Shown here piece by piece: positions 34,943 through 49,900 of a stretch of 64,000 bases of DNA. Every line of letters starts with the position of its first letter. The first letter of the stretch is position 1. This stretch comes from Endomychus coccineus (lineage: Eukaryota; Arthropoda; Insecta; Coleoptera; Endomychidae): positions 43,848,306-43,912,305 of the forward strand of contig OY294070.1 in the NCBI GenBank assembly GCA_958510875.1. Direction: 5' to 3'. Both the position numbers and the translations under genes were made by a program. Below the pieces are notes generated by a model. The model saw nothing but the letters and a program-made list of their open reading frames with translations. It ran no database searches and was not told the DNA's origin.

Positions 34943-37900
34943 CATAACCTCAGTGTATATGATAATCACTTTATTACTCAACCCCTCAGTACGAAAATTA
35001 AAGGGAAATTTGTCTCCTACCTGTTAATAAGGAGAAATATATTTCCTTTACAAAGTATGTTGAAGAATCCAATATATGTTTTAGGCTTCTTGATTCTTTT
35101 CGATTCGTGCCGAGCAGTTTGGAAAAGTTATCGTCTTATTTGAAAGACGAACAAAAAATTATTCCAAAGAAATATTTCAATGAAATTGAAAAATTCAAAT
35201 TGGTCACGAGGAAGGGTGTTTTTTCATATGAATATTTGAATTCATGGGAGAAATTGCAAGACAACGTTTTACCTGCTCGTGACAAATTTTATAGTATGGT
35301 CTGGATAATTTGCTTTATTCCACTACTCCCGGTTTGGCATTTGTCAGTTGTCTGAAAATAACACAGGTAAAATTGGAATTAATTACCGATGTGAATATGA
35401 TTATGTTTATTGAGAAGGGAATCAGAGGAGGAATATCACGATGCTCTAACCGATATGGGAAATCCAACAATATATATATGAATGAGTATAATTCCGAAGA
35501 AGAATCATCTTATGCAATGTATTTTGATGTTAACAATCTTTATGATGCAGCAATGTGTTATCCTCTTCCAACAGAGGATTTCAGATGGGTTGCAGTTAAT
35601 AATATTTCTGCAGAAAACATTCTCAATATAAGAGATACTAGTGAACTTGGTTAAATTTTGGCAGTAGATCTTCATTATCCTAAAAGTTTGTTGAATTATC
35701 ACAAAGATTTACCTCTTTGTTCTCAACATTTAGTTCCACCCGTAGCTATTCCGGAAAAACCAAAATTGTCAACTACCCCATATGATAAAGAAAAGTATGT
35801 GATTCATTTTAAAAATTTACGTTCATTCAAGTTCTCAAATTGGGATTGAAACTACAGAAAGTTCATCGTTGTTTGAAATTTGAACAATCACAATGGTTGA
35901 AGAAATATATTGATCTCAATACCAATTCAAGGAAACAAAGCTAAAATGATTTTGAAAAGAATTTTCATAATTTGATGAATAATGCTCCTATGGAAAAACT
36001 ATAGAAAATGTTTCATCTTGTGCAGAAAAGGTTAGAGACCACTGTCATTTTACTGGGAAATATCGAGGTCCTTCACATTCAAATTGTAATTCACAATTCA
36101 AAAATGTAAACACAATTCCTGTAATTTCCCATAACCTCAGTGTATATGATAATCACTTTATTACTCAACCCCTCAGTACGAAAATTAAAGGGAAATTTGT
36201 CTCTTACCTGTTAATAAGGAGAAATATATTTCCTTTACAAAGTATGTTGAAGAATCCAATATATGTTTTAGGCTTCTTGATTCTTTTCGATTCATGCCGA
36301 GCAGTTTGGAAAAGTTATCGTCTTATTTGAAAGACGAACAAAAAATTATTCCAAAAAAAATTTCAATGAAATTGAAAAATTCAAATTGGTCACGAGGAAG
36401 GGTGTTTTTTCATATGAATATTTGAATTCATGGGAGAAATTGCAATACAACGTTTTACCTGCTCGTGACAAATTTTATAGTATGGTCTGGATAATTTGCA
36501 TTATTCCACTACTCCCGGTTTGGCATTTGACAGTTGTCTGAAAATAACACAGGTAAAATTGGAATTAATTACCGATGTGAATATGATTATGTTTATTGAG
36601 AAGGGAATCAGAGGAGGAATATCACGATGCTCTAACCGATATGGGAAATCCAACAATAAATATATGAATGAGTATAATTCCGAAGAAGAATCATCTTATG
36701 CAATGTATTTTGATGTTAACAATCTTTATGATGCAGCAATGTGTTATCCTCTTCCAACAGAGGATTTCAGATGGGTAGCAGTTAATAATATTTCTGCAGA
36801 AAACATTCTCAATATAAGAGATACTAGTGAATTTGGTTATATTTTGGCAGTATATCTTCATTATCCTAAAAGTTTGTTGAATTATCACAAAGATTTACCT
36901 CTTTGTTCTCAACATTTAGTTCCACCCGTAGCTATTCCGGAAAAACCAAAATTGTCAACTACCCCATATGATAAAGAAAAGTATGTGATTCATTTTAAAA
37001 ATTTACGTTCATTCAAGTTCTCAAATTGGGATTGAAACTACAGAAAGTTCATCGTTGTTTGAAATTTGAACAATCACAATGGTTGAAGAAATATATTGAT
37101 CTCAATACCAATTCAAGGAAACAAAGCTCAAATGATTTCGAAAAGAATTTTCATAATTTGATGAATAATGCTCCTATGGAAAAACTATAGAAAATGTTTC
37201 ATCTTGTGCAGAAAAGGTGAGAGACCACTGTCATTTTACTGGGAAATATCGAGGTCCTTCACATTCAAATTGTAATTCACAATTCAAAAATGTAAACACA
37301 ATTCCTGTAATTTCCCATAACCTCAGTGTATATGATAATCACTTTATTACTCAACCCCTCAGTACGAAAATTAAAGGGAAATTTGTCTCCTACCTGTTAA
37401 TAAGGAGAAATATATTTCCTTTACAAAGTATGTTGAAGAATCCAATATACGTTTTAGGTTTCTTGATTCTTTTCGAATCATGCCGAGCAGTTTGGAAAAG
37501 TTGTCGTCTTATTTAAAAGACGAACAAAAAATTATTCCAAAAAAATATTTCAATGAAATTGAAAAATTCAAATTGGTCACGAGGAAGGGTGTTTTTTCAT
37601 ATGAATATTTGAATTCATGGGAGAAATTACAAGAAAACATTTTACCTGCTCGTGACAAATTTTATAGTATGGTGTGGATAATTTGCATTATTCCACTACT
37701 CCCGGTTTGGCATTTGTCAGTTGTCTGAAAATAACACAGGTAAAATTGGAATTAATTACCGATGTGAATATGATTATGTTTATTGAGAAGGGAATCAGAG
37801 GAGGAATATCACGATGCTCTAACCGATATGGGAAATCCAACAATAAATATATGAATGAGTATAATTCCGAAGAAGAATCATCTTATGCAATGTATTTTGA

Positions 37901-40875
37901 TGTTAACAATCTTTATGATGCAGCAATGTGTTATCTTCTTCCAACAGAGGATTTCAGATGGGTAGCAGTTAATAATATTTCTGCAGAAAACATTCTCAAG
38001 ATAAGCGATACTAGTGAATTAGGTTATATTTTGGCAGTAGATCTTCATTATCCTAAAAGTTTGTTGAATTATCACAAAGATTTACCTCTTTGTTCTCAAC
38101 ATTTAGTTCCACCCGTAGCTATTCCGGAAAAACCAAAACTGTCAACTACCCCATATGATAAAGAAAAGTATGTGATTCATTTTAAAAATTTACGTTCATT
38201 TAAGTTCTCAAATCAGGATTGAAACTACAGAAAGTTCATCGTTGTTTGAAATTTGAACAATCACAATGGTTGAAGAAATATATTGATCTCAATACAAATT
38301 CAAGGAAACAAAGCTCAAATGATTTCGAAAAGAATTTTTATAATTTGATGAATAATGCTCCTATGGAAAAACTATAGAAAATGTTTCATCTTGTGCAGAA
38401 AAGGTTAGAGACCACTGTCATTTTACTGGGAAATATCGAGGTCCTTCACATACAAATTGTAATTCACAATTCAAAAATGTAAACACAATTCCTGTAATTT
38501 CCCATAACCTCAGTGTATATGATAATCACTTTATTACTCAACCCCTCAGTACGAAAATTAAAGGGAAATTTGTCTCCTACCTGTTAATAAGGAGAAACAT
38601 ATTTCCTTTACAAAGTATGTTGAAGAATCCAATATATGTTTTAGGCTTCTTGATTCTTTTCGATTCGTGCCGAGCAGTTTGGAAAAGTTATCGTCTTATT
38701 TGAAAGACGAACAAAAAATTATTCCAAAGAAATATTTCAATGAAATTGAAAAATTCAAATTGGTCACGAGGAAGGGTGTTTTTTCATATGAATATTTGAA
38801 TTCATGGGAGAAATTGCAAGACAACGTTTTACCTGCTCGTGACAAATTTTATAGTATGGTCTGGATAATTTGCTTTATTCCACTACTCCCGGTTTGGCAT
38901 TTGACAGTTGTCTGAAAATAACACAGGTAAAATTGAAATTAATTACCGATGTGAATATGATTATGTTTATTGAGAAGGGAATCAGAGGAGGAATATCACG
39001 ATGCTCTAACCGATATGGGAAATCCAACAATATATATATGAATGAGTATAATTCCGAAGAAGAATCATCTTATGCAATGTATTTTGATGTTAACAATCTT
39101 TATGATGCAGCAATGTGTTATCCTCTTCCAACAGAGGATTTCAGATGGGTAGCAGTTAATAATATTTCTGCAGAAAACATTCTCAATATAAGAGATACTA
39201 GTGAATTTGGTTAAATTTTGGCAGTAGATCTTCATTATCCTAAAAGTTTGTTGAATTATCACAAAGATTTACCTCTTTGTTCTCAACATTTAGTTCCACC
39301 CGTAGCTATTCCGGAAAAACCAAAATTGTCAACTACCCCATATGATAGAGAAAAGTATGTGATTCATTTTAAAAATTTACGTTCATTCAAGTTCTCAAAT
39401 TGGGATTGAAACTACAGAAAGTTCATCGTTGTTTGAAATTTGAACAATCACAATGGTTGAAGAAATATATTGATCTCAATACCAATTCAAGGAAACAAAG
39501 CTCAAATGATTTTGAAAAGAATTTTCATAATTTGATGAATAATGCTCCTATGGAAAAACTATAGAAAATGTTTCATCTTGTGCAGAAAAGGTTAGAGACC
39601 ACTGTCATTTTACTGGGAAATATCGAGGTCCTTCACATTCGAATTGTAATTCACAATTCAAAAATGTAAACACAATTCCTGTAATTTCCCATAACCTCAG
39701 TGTATATGATAATCACTTTATTACTCAACCCCTCAGTACGAAAATTAAAGGGAAATTTGTCTCTTACCTGTTAATAAGGAGAAATATATTTCCTTTACAA
39801 AGTATGTTGAAGAATCCAATATATGTTTTAGGCTTCTTGATTCTTTTCGATTCATGCCGAGCAGTTTGGAAAAGTTATCGTCTTATTTGAAAGACGAACA
39901 AAAAATTATTCCAAAAAAAATTTCAATGAAATTGAAAAATTCAAATTGGTCACGAGGAAGGGTGTTTTTTCATATGAATATTTGAATTCATGGGAGAAAT
40001 TGCAAGACAACGTTTTACCTGCTCGTGACAAATTTTATAGTATGGTCTGGATAATTTGCATTATTCCACTACTCCCGGTTTGGCATTTGACAGTTGTCTG
40101 AAAATAACACAGGTAAAATTGGAATTAATTACCGATGTGAATATGATTATGTTTATTGAGAAGGGAATCAGAGGAGGAATATCACGATGCTCTAACCGAT
40201 ATGGGAAATCCAACAATAAATATATGAATGAGTATAATTCCGAAGAAGAATCATCTTATGCAATGTATTTTGATGTTAACAATCTTTATGATGCAGCAAT
40301 GTGTTATCCTCTTCCAACAGAGGATTTCAAATGGGTAGCAGTTAATAATATTTCTGCAGAAAACATTCTCAATATAAGAGATACTAGTGAATTTGGTTAT
40401 ATTTTGGCAGTATATCTTCATTATCCTAAAAGTTTGTTGAATTATCACAAAGATTTACCTCTTTGTTCTCAACATTTAGTTCCACCCGTAGCTATTCCGG
40501 AAAAACCAAAATTGACAACTATCCCATATGATAAAGAAAAGTATGTGATTCATTTTAAAAATTTACGTTCATTCAAGTTCTCAAATTGGGATTGAAACTA
40601 CAGAAAGTTCATCGTTGTTTGAAATTTGAACAATCACAATGGTTGAAGAAATATATTGATCTCAATACCAATTCAAGGAAACAAAGCTCAATTGATTTCG
40701 AAAAGAATTTTCATAATTTGATGAATAATGCTCCTATGGAAAAACTATAGAAAATGTTTCATCTTGTGCAGAAAAGGTGAGAGACCACTGTCATTTTACT
40801 GGGAAATATCGAGGTCCTTCACATTCAAATTGTAATTCACAATTCAAAAATGTAAACACAATTCCTGTAATTTCC
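34943..40875 (+). repeat. Five-unit higher-order repeat, copy A
   Basis: This 5,933-bp block recurs at a constant offset as copy B. Shared private variants include GCTAAAATGATTTT (35939 and 41872), TTGCAATACAAC (36439 and 42372) and CTCAATTGATTTCG (40687 and 46620). Before about 34943 the offset pairs start to differ. Confidence 0.9.
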
Positions 40876-43800
40876 TATAACCTCAGTGTATATGATAATC
40901 ACTTTATTACTCAACCCCTCAGTACGAAAATTAAAGGGAAATTTGTCTCCTACCTGTTAATAAGGAGAAATATATTTCCTTTACAAAGTATGTTGAAGAA
41001 TCCAATATATGTTTTAGGCTTCTTGATTCTTTTCGATTCGTGCCGAGCAGTTTGGAAAAGTTATCGTCTTATTTGAAAGACGAACAAAAAATTATTCCAA
41101 AGAAATATTTCAATGAAATTGAAAAATTCAAATTGGTCACGAGGAAGGGTGTTTTTTCATATGAATATTTGAATTCATGGGAGAAATTGCAAGACAACGT
41201 TTTACCTGCTCGTGACAAATTTTATAGTATGGTCTGGATAATTTGCTTTATTCCACTACTCCCGGTTTGGCATTTGTCAGTTGTCTGAAAATAACACAGG
41301 TAAAATTGGAATTAATTACCGATGTGAATATGATTATGTTTATTGAGAAGGGAATCAGAGGAGGAATATCACGATGCTCTAACCGATATGGGAAATCCAA
41401 CAATATATATATGAATGAGTATAATTCCGAAGAAGAATCATCTTATGCAATGTATTTTGATGTTAACAATCTTTATGATGCAGCAATGTGTTATCCTCTT
41501 CCAACAGAGGATTTCAGATGGGTTGCAGTTAATAATATTTCTGCAGAAAACATTCTCAATATAAGAGATACTAGTGAACTTGGTTAAATTTTGGCAGTAG
41601 ATCTTCATTATCCTAAAAGTTTGTTGAATTATCACAAAGATTTACCTCTTTGTTCTCAACATTTAGTTCCACCCGTAGCTATTCCGGAAAAACCAAAATT
41701 GTCAACTACCCCATATGATAAAGAAAAGTATGTGATTCATTTTAAAAATTTACGTTCATTCAAGTTCTCAAATTGGGATTGAAACTACAGAAAGTTCATC
41801 GTTGTTTGAAATTTGAACAATCACAATGGTTGAAGAAATATATTGATCTCAATACCAATTCAAGGAAACAAAGCTAAAATGATTTTGAAAAGAATTTTCA
41901 TAATTTGATGAATAATGCTCCTATGGAAAAACTATAGAAAATGTTTCATCTTGTGCAGAAAAGGTTAGAGACCACTGTCATTTTACTGGGAAATATCGAG
42001 GTCCTTCACATTCAAATTGTAATTCACAATTCAAAAATGTAAACACAATTCCTGTAATTTCCCATAACCTCAGTGTATATGATAATCACTTTATTACTCA
42101 ACCCCTCAGTACGAAAATTAAAGGGAAATTTGTCTCTTACCTGTTAATAAGGAGAAATATATTTCCTTTACAAAGTATGTTGAAGAATCCAATATATGTT
42201 TTAGGCTTCTTGATTCTTTTCGATTCATGCCGAGCAGTTTGGAAAAGTTATCGTCTTATTTGAAAGACGAACAAAAAATTATTCCAAAAAAAATTTCAAT
42301 GAAATTGAAAAATTCAAATTGGTCACGAGGAAGGGTGTTTTTTCATATGAATATTTGAATTCATGGGAGAAATTGCAATACAACGTTTTACCTGCTCGTG
42401 ACAAATTTTATAGTATGGTCTGGATAATTTGCATTATTCCACTACTCCCGGTTTGGCATTTGACAGTTGTCTGAAAATAACACAGGTAAAATTGGAATTA
42501 ATTACCGATGTGAATATGATTATGTTTATTGAGAAGGGAATCAGAGGAGGAATATCACGATGCTCTAACCGATATGGGAAATCCAACAATAAATATATGA
42601 ATGAGTATAATTCCGAAGAAGAATCATCTTATGCAATGTATTTTGATGTTAACAATCTTTATGATGCAGCAATGTGTTATCCTCTTCCAACAGAGGATTT
42701 CAGATGGGTAGCAGTTAATAATATTTCTGCAGAAAACATTCTCAATATAAGAGATACTAGTGAATTTGGTTATATTTTGGCAGTATATCTTCATTATCCT
42801 AAAAGTTTGTTGAATTATCACAAAGATTTACCTCTTTGTTCTCAACATTTAGTTCCACCCGTAGCTATTCCGGAAAAACCAAAATTGTCAACTACCCCAT
42901 ATGATAAAGAAAAGTATGTGATTCATTTTAAAAATTTACGTTCATTCAAGTTCTCAAATTGGGATTGAAACTACAGAAAGTTCATCGTTGTTTGAAATTT
43001 GAACAATCACAATGGTTGAAGAAATATATTGATCTCAATACCAATTCAAGGAAACAAAGCTCAAATGATTTCGAAAAGAATTTTCATAATTTGATGAATA
43101 ATGCTCCTATGGAAAAACTATAGAAAATGTTTCATCTTGTGCAGAAAAGGTGAGAGACCACTGTCATTTTACTGGGAAATATCGAGGTCCTTCACATTCA
43201 AATTGTAATTCACAATTCAAAAATGTAAACACAATTCCTGTAATTTCCCATAACCTCAGTGTATATGATAATCACTTTATTACTCAACCCCTCAGTACGA
43301 AAATTAAAGGGAAATTTGTCTCCTACCTGTTAATAAGGAGAAATATATTTCCTTTACAAAGTATGTTGAAGAATCCAATATACGTTTTAGGTTTCTTGAT
43401 TCTTTTCGAATCATGCCGAGCAGTTTGGAAAAGTTGTCGTCTTATTTAAAAGACGAACAAAAAATTATTCCAAAAAAATATTTCAATGAAATTGAAAAAT
43501 TCAAATTGGTCACGAGGAAGGGTGTTTTTTCATATGAATATTTGAATTCATGGGAGAAATTACAAGAAAACATTTTACCTGCTCGTGACAAATTTTATAG
43601 TATGGTGTGGATAATTTGCATTATTCCACTACTCCCGGTTTGGCATTTGTCAGTTGTCTGAAAATAACACAGGTAAAATTGGAATTAATTACCGATGTGA
43701 ATATGATTATGTTTATTGAGAAGGGAATCAGAGGAGGAATATCACGATGCTCTAACCGATATGGGAAATCCAACAATAAATATATGAATGAGTATAATTC

Positions 43801-46800
43801 CGAAGAAGAATCATCTTATGCAATGTATTTTGATGTTAACAATCTTTATGATGCAGCAATGTGTTATCTTCTTCCAACAGAGGATTTCAGATGGGTAGCA
43901 GTTAATAATATTTCTGCAGAAAACATTCTCAAGATAAGCGATACTAGTGAATTAGGTTATATTTTGGCAGTAGATCTTCATTATCCTAAAAGTTTGTTGA
44001 ATTATCACAAAGATTTACCTCTTTGTTCTCAACATTTAGTTCCACCCGTAGCTATTCCGGAAAAACCAAAACTGTCAACTACCCCATATGATAAAGAAAA
44101 GTATGTGATTCATTTTAAAAATTTACGTTCATTTAAGTTCTCAAATCAGGATTGAAACTACAGAAAGTTCATCGTTGTTTGAAATTTGAACAATCACAAT
44201 GGTTGAAGAAATATATTGATCTCAATACAAATTCAAGGAAACAAAGCTCAAATGATTTCGAAAAGAATTTTTATAATTTGATGAATAATGCTCCTATGGA
44301 AAAACTATAGAAAATGTTTCATCTTGTGCAGAAAAGGTTAGAGACCACTGTCATTTTACTGGGAAATATCGAGGTCCTTCACATACAAATTGTAATTCAC
44401 AATTCAAAAATGTAAACACAATTCCTGTAATTTCCCATAACCTCAGTGTATATGATAATCACTTTATTACTCAACCCCTCAGTACGAAAATTAAAGGGAA
44501 ATTTGTCTCCTACCTGTTAATAAGGAGAAACATATTTCCTTTACAAAGTATGTTGAAGAATCCAATATATGTTTTAGGCTTCTTGATTCTTTTCGATTCG
44601 TGCCGAGCAGTTTGGAAAAGTTATCGTCTTATTTGAAAGACGAACAAAAAATTATTCCAAAGAAATATTTCAATGAAATTGAAAAATTCAAATTGGTCAC
44701 GAGGAAGGGTGTTTTTTCATATGAATATTTGAATTCATGGGAGAAATTGCAAGACAACGTTTTACCTGCTCGTGACAAATTTTATAGTATGGTCTGGATA
44801 ATTTGCTTTATTCCACTACTCCCGGTTTGGCATTTGACAGTTGTCTGAAAATAACACAGGTAAAATTGAAATTAATTACCGATGTGAATATGATTATGTT
44901 TATTGAGAAGGGAATCAGAGGAGGAATATCACGATGCTCTAACCGATATGGGAAATCCAACAATATATATATGAATGAGTATAATTCCGAAGAAGAATCA
45001 TCTTATGCAATGTATTTTGATGTTAACAATCTTTATGATGCAGCAATGTGTTATCCTCTTCCAACAGAGGATTTCAGATGGGTAGCAGTTAATAATATTT
45101 CTGCAGAAAACATTCTCAATATAAGAGATACTAGTGAATTTGGTTAAATTTTGGCAGTAGATCTTCATTATCCTAAAAGTTTGTTGAATTATCACAAAGA
45201 TTTACCTCTTTGTTCTCAACATTTAGTTCCACCCGTAGCTATTCCGGAAAAACCAAAATTGTCAACTACCCCATATGATAGAGAAAAGTATGTGATTCAT
45301 TTTAAAAATTTACGTTCATTCAAGTTCTCAAATTGGGATTGAAACTACAGAAAGTTCATCGTTGTTTGAAATTTGAACAATCACAATGGTTGAAGAAATA
45401 TATTGATCTCAATACCAATTCAAGGAAACAAAGCTCAAATGATTTTGAAAAGAATTTTCATAATTTGATGAATAATGCTCCTATGGAAAAACTATAGAAA
45501 ATGTTTCATCTTGTGCAGAAAAGGTTAGAGACCACTGTCATTTTACTGGGAAATATCGAGGTCCTTCACATTCGAATTGTAATTCACAATTCAAAAATGT
45601 AAACACAATTCCTGTAATTTCCCATAACCTCAGTGTATATGATAATCACTTTATTACTCAACCCCTCAGTACGAAAATTAAAGGGAAATTTGTCTCTTAC
45701 CTGTTAATAAGGAGAAATATATTTCCTTTACAAAGTATGTTGAAGAATCCAATATATGTTTTAGGCTTCTTGATTCTTTTCGATTCATGCCGAGCAGTTT
45801 GGAAAAGTTATCGTCTTATTTGAAAGACGAACAAAAAATTATTCCAAAAAAAATTTCAATGAAATTGAAAAATTCAAATTGGTCACGAGGAAGGGTGTTT
45901 TTTCATATGAATATTTGAATTCATGGGAGAAATTGCAAGACAACGTTTTACCTGCTCGTGACAAATTTTATAGTATGGTCTGGATAATTTGCATTATTCC
46001 ACTACTCCCGGTTTGGCATTTGACAGTTGTCTGAAAATAACACAGGTAAAATTGGAATTAATTACCGATGTGAATATGATTATGTTTATTGAGAAGGGAA
46101 TCAGAGGAGGAATATCACGATGCTCTAACCGATATGGGAAATCCAACAATAAATATATGAATGAGTATAATTCCGAAGAAGAATCATCTTATGCAATGTA
46201 TTTTGATGTTAACAATCTTTATGATGCAGCAATGTGTTATCCTCTTCCAACAGAGGATTTCAAATGGGTAGCAGTTAATAATATTTCTGCAGAAAACATT
46301 CTCAATATAAGAGATACTAGTGAATTTGGTTATATTTTGGCAGTATATCTTCATTATCCTAAAAGTTTGTTGAATTATCACAAAGATTTACCTCTTTGTT
46401 CTCAACATTTAGTTCCACCCGTAGCTATTCCGGAAAAACCAAAATTGACAACTATCCCATATGATAAAGAAAAGTATGTGATTCATTTTAAAAATTTACG
46501 TTCATTCAAGTTCTCAAATTGGGATTGAAACTACAGAAAGTTCATCGTTGTTTGAAATTTGAACAATCACAATGGTTGAAGAAATATATTGATCTCAATA
46601 CCAATTCAAGGAAACAAAGCTCAATTGATTTCGAAAAGAATTTTCATAATTTGATGAATAATGCTCCTATGGAAAAACTATAGAAAATGTTTCATCTTGT
46701 GCAGAAAAGGTGAGAGACCACTGTCATTTTACTGGGAAATATCGAGGTCCTTCACATTCAAATTGTAATTCACAATTCAAAAATGTAAACACAATTCCTG

Positions 46801-46939
46801 TAATTTCCTATAACCTCAGTGTATATGATAATCACTTTATTACTCAACCCCTCAGTACGAAAATTAAAGGGAAATTTGTCTCCTACCTGTTAATAAGGAG
46901 AAATATATTTCCTTTACAAAGTATGTTGAAGAATCCAAT
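40876..46939 (+). repeat. Five-unit higher-order repeat, copy B
   Basis: Second copy of the 5,933-bp block. I saw no differences from copy A at the positions compared, including all sub-frames. Similarity at this offset ends near 46940, where TACGTTTTAGG replaces TATGTTTTAGG. The near-identity implies a very recent event or an assembly duplication. Confidence 0.85.
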
Positions 46940-49900
46940 ATACGTTTTAGGTTTCTTGATTCTTTTCGAATCATGCCGAGCAGTTTGGAAAAGTTGTCGT
47001 CTTATTTGAAAGACGAACAAAAAATTATTCCAAAAAAATATTTCAATGAAATTGAAAAATTCAAATTGGTCACGAGGAAGGGTGTTTTTTCATATGAATA
47101 TTTGAATTCATGGGAGAAATTACAAGACAACATTTTACCTGCTCGTGACAAATTTTATAGTATGGTGTGGATAATTTGCATTATTCCACTACTCCCGGTT
47201 TGGCATTTGTCAGTTGTCTGAAAATAACACAGGTAAAATTGGAATTAATTACCGATGTGAATATGATTATGTTTATTGAGAAGGGAATCAGAGGAGGAAT
47301 ATCACGATGCTCTAACCGATATGGGAAATCCAACAATAAATATATGAATGAGTATAATTCCGAAGAAGAATCATCTTATGCAATGTATTTTGATGTTAAC
47401 AATCTTTATGATGCAGCAATGTGTTATCCTCTTCCAACAGAGGATTTCAGATGGGTAGCAGTTAATAATATTTCTGCAGAAAACATTCTCAATATAAGAG
47501 ATACTAGTGAATTTGGTTATATTTTGGCAGTATATCTTCATTATCCTAAAAGTTTGTTGAATTATCACAAAGATTTACCTCTTTGTTCTCAACATTTAGT
47601 TCCACCCGTAGCTATTCCGGAAAAACCAAAATTGACAACTACCCCATATGATGAAGAAAAGTATGTGATTCATTTTAAAAATTTACGTTCATTCAAGTTC
47701 TCAAATTGGGATTGAAACTACAGAAAGTTCATCGTTGTTTGAAATTTGAACAATCACAATGGTTGAAGAAATATATTGATCTCAATACCAATTCAAGGAA
47801 ACAAAGCTCAAATGATTTCGAAAAGAATTTTCATAATTTGATGAATAATGCTCCTATGGAAAAACTATAGAAAATGTTTCATCTTGTGCAGAAAAGGTGA
47901 GAGACCACTGTCATTTTACTGGGAAATATCGAGGTCCTTCACATTCAAATTGTAATTCACAATTCAAAAATGTAAACACAATTCCTGTAATTTCCTATAA
48001 CCTCAGTGTATGTGATAATCACTTTATTACTCAACCCCTCAGTACGAAAATTAAAGGGAAATTTGTCTCCTACCTGTTAATAAGGAGAAATATATTTCCT
48101 TTGCAAAGTATGTTGAAGAATCCAATATACGTTTTAGGTTTCTTGATTCTTTTCGAATCATGCCGAGCAGTTTGGAAAAGTTGTCGTCTTATTTGAAAGA
48201 CGAACAAAAAATTATTCCAAAAAAATATTTCAATGAAATCGAAAAATTCAAATTGGTCACGAGGAAGGGTGTTTTTTCATATGAATATTTGAATTCATGG
48301 GAGAAATTACAAGACAACATTTTACCTGCTCGTGACAAATTTTATAGTATGGTGTGGATAATTTGCATTATTCCACTACTCCCGGTTTGAAATTTTTCAG
48401 TTGTCTGAAAATAACACAGGTAAAATTGGAATTAATTACCGATGTGAATATGATTATGTTTATTGAGAAGGGAATCAGAGGAGGAATATCACGATGCTCT
48501 AACCGATATGGGAAATCCAACAATAAATATATGAATGAGTATAATTCCGAAGAAGAATCATCTTATGCAATGTATTTTGATGTTAACAATCTTTATGATG
48601 CAGCAATGTGTTATCCTCTTCCTACAGAGGATTTCAGATGGGTAGCAGTTAATAATATTCCTGCAGAAAACATTCTCAGTATAAGCGATACTAGTGAATT
48701 AGGTTATATTTTGGCAGTAGATCTTCATTATCCTAAAAGTTTGTTGAATTATCACAAAGATTTACCTCTTTGTTCTCAACATTTAGTTCCACCCGTAGCT
48801 ATTCCGGAAAAACCAAAACTGTCAACTACCCCATATGATAAAGAAAAGTATGTGATTCATTTTAAAAATTTACGTTCATTTAAGTTCTCAAATCAGGATT
48901 GAAATTACAGAAAGTTCATCGTTGTTTGAAATTTGAACAATCACAATGGTTGAAGAAATATATAGATCTCAATACAAATTCAAGGAAATAAAGCTCAAAT
49001 GATTTCGAAAAGAATTTTTATAATTTGATGAATAATGCTCCTATGGAAAAACTATAGAAAATGTTTCATCTTGTGCAGAAAAGGTTAGAGACCACTGTCA
49101 TTTTACTGGGAAATATCGAGGTCCTTCACATACAAATTGTAATTCACAATTCAAAAATGTAAACACAATTCCTGTAATTTCCCATAACCTCAGTGTATAT
49201 GATAATCACTTTATTACTCAACCCCTCAGTACGAAAATTAAAGGGAAATTTGTCTCCTACCTGTTAATAAGGAGAAATATATTTTATTTTACAAAGTATG
49301 TTGAAGAATCCAATATACGTTTTAGGTTTCTTGATTTCTTTCGATTCATGCCGAGCAGTTTGGAAAAGTTGTCGTCTTATTTGAAAGACGAACAAAAAAT
49401 TATTCCAAAAAAAATATTACAATGAAATTGAAAAATTCAAATTGGTCACGAGGAAGGGTGTTTTTCATATGAATATTTGAATTCATGGGAGAAATTACAA
49501 GACAACATTTTACCTGCTCGTGACAAATTTTATAGTATGGTCTGGATAATTTGCATTATTCCACTACTCCCGGTTTGGCATTTGACAGTTGTCTGAAAAT
49601 AACACAGGTAAAATTGGAATTAATTACCGATGTGAATATAATTATGTTTATTGAGAAGGGAATCAGAGGAGGAATATCACGATGCTCTAACCGATATGGA
49701 AAATCCAACAATAAATATATGAATGAGTATAATTCCGAAGAAGAATCATCTTATGCAATGTATTTTGATGTTAACAATCTTTATGATGCAGCAATGTGTT
49801 ATCCTCTTCCAACAGAGGATTTCAGATGGGTAGCAGTTAATGATATTTCTGCAGAAAACATTCTCAATATAAGCGATTCTAGTGAATTTTGTTATATTTT

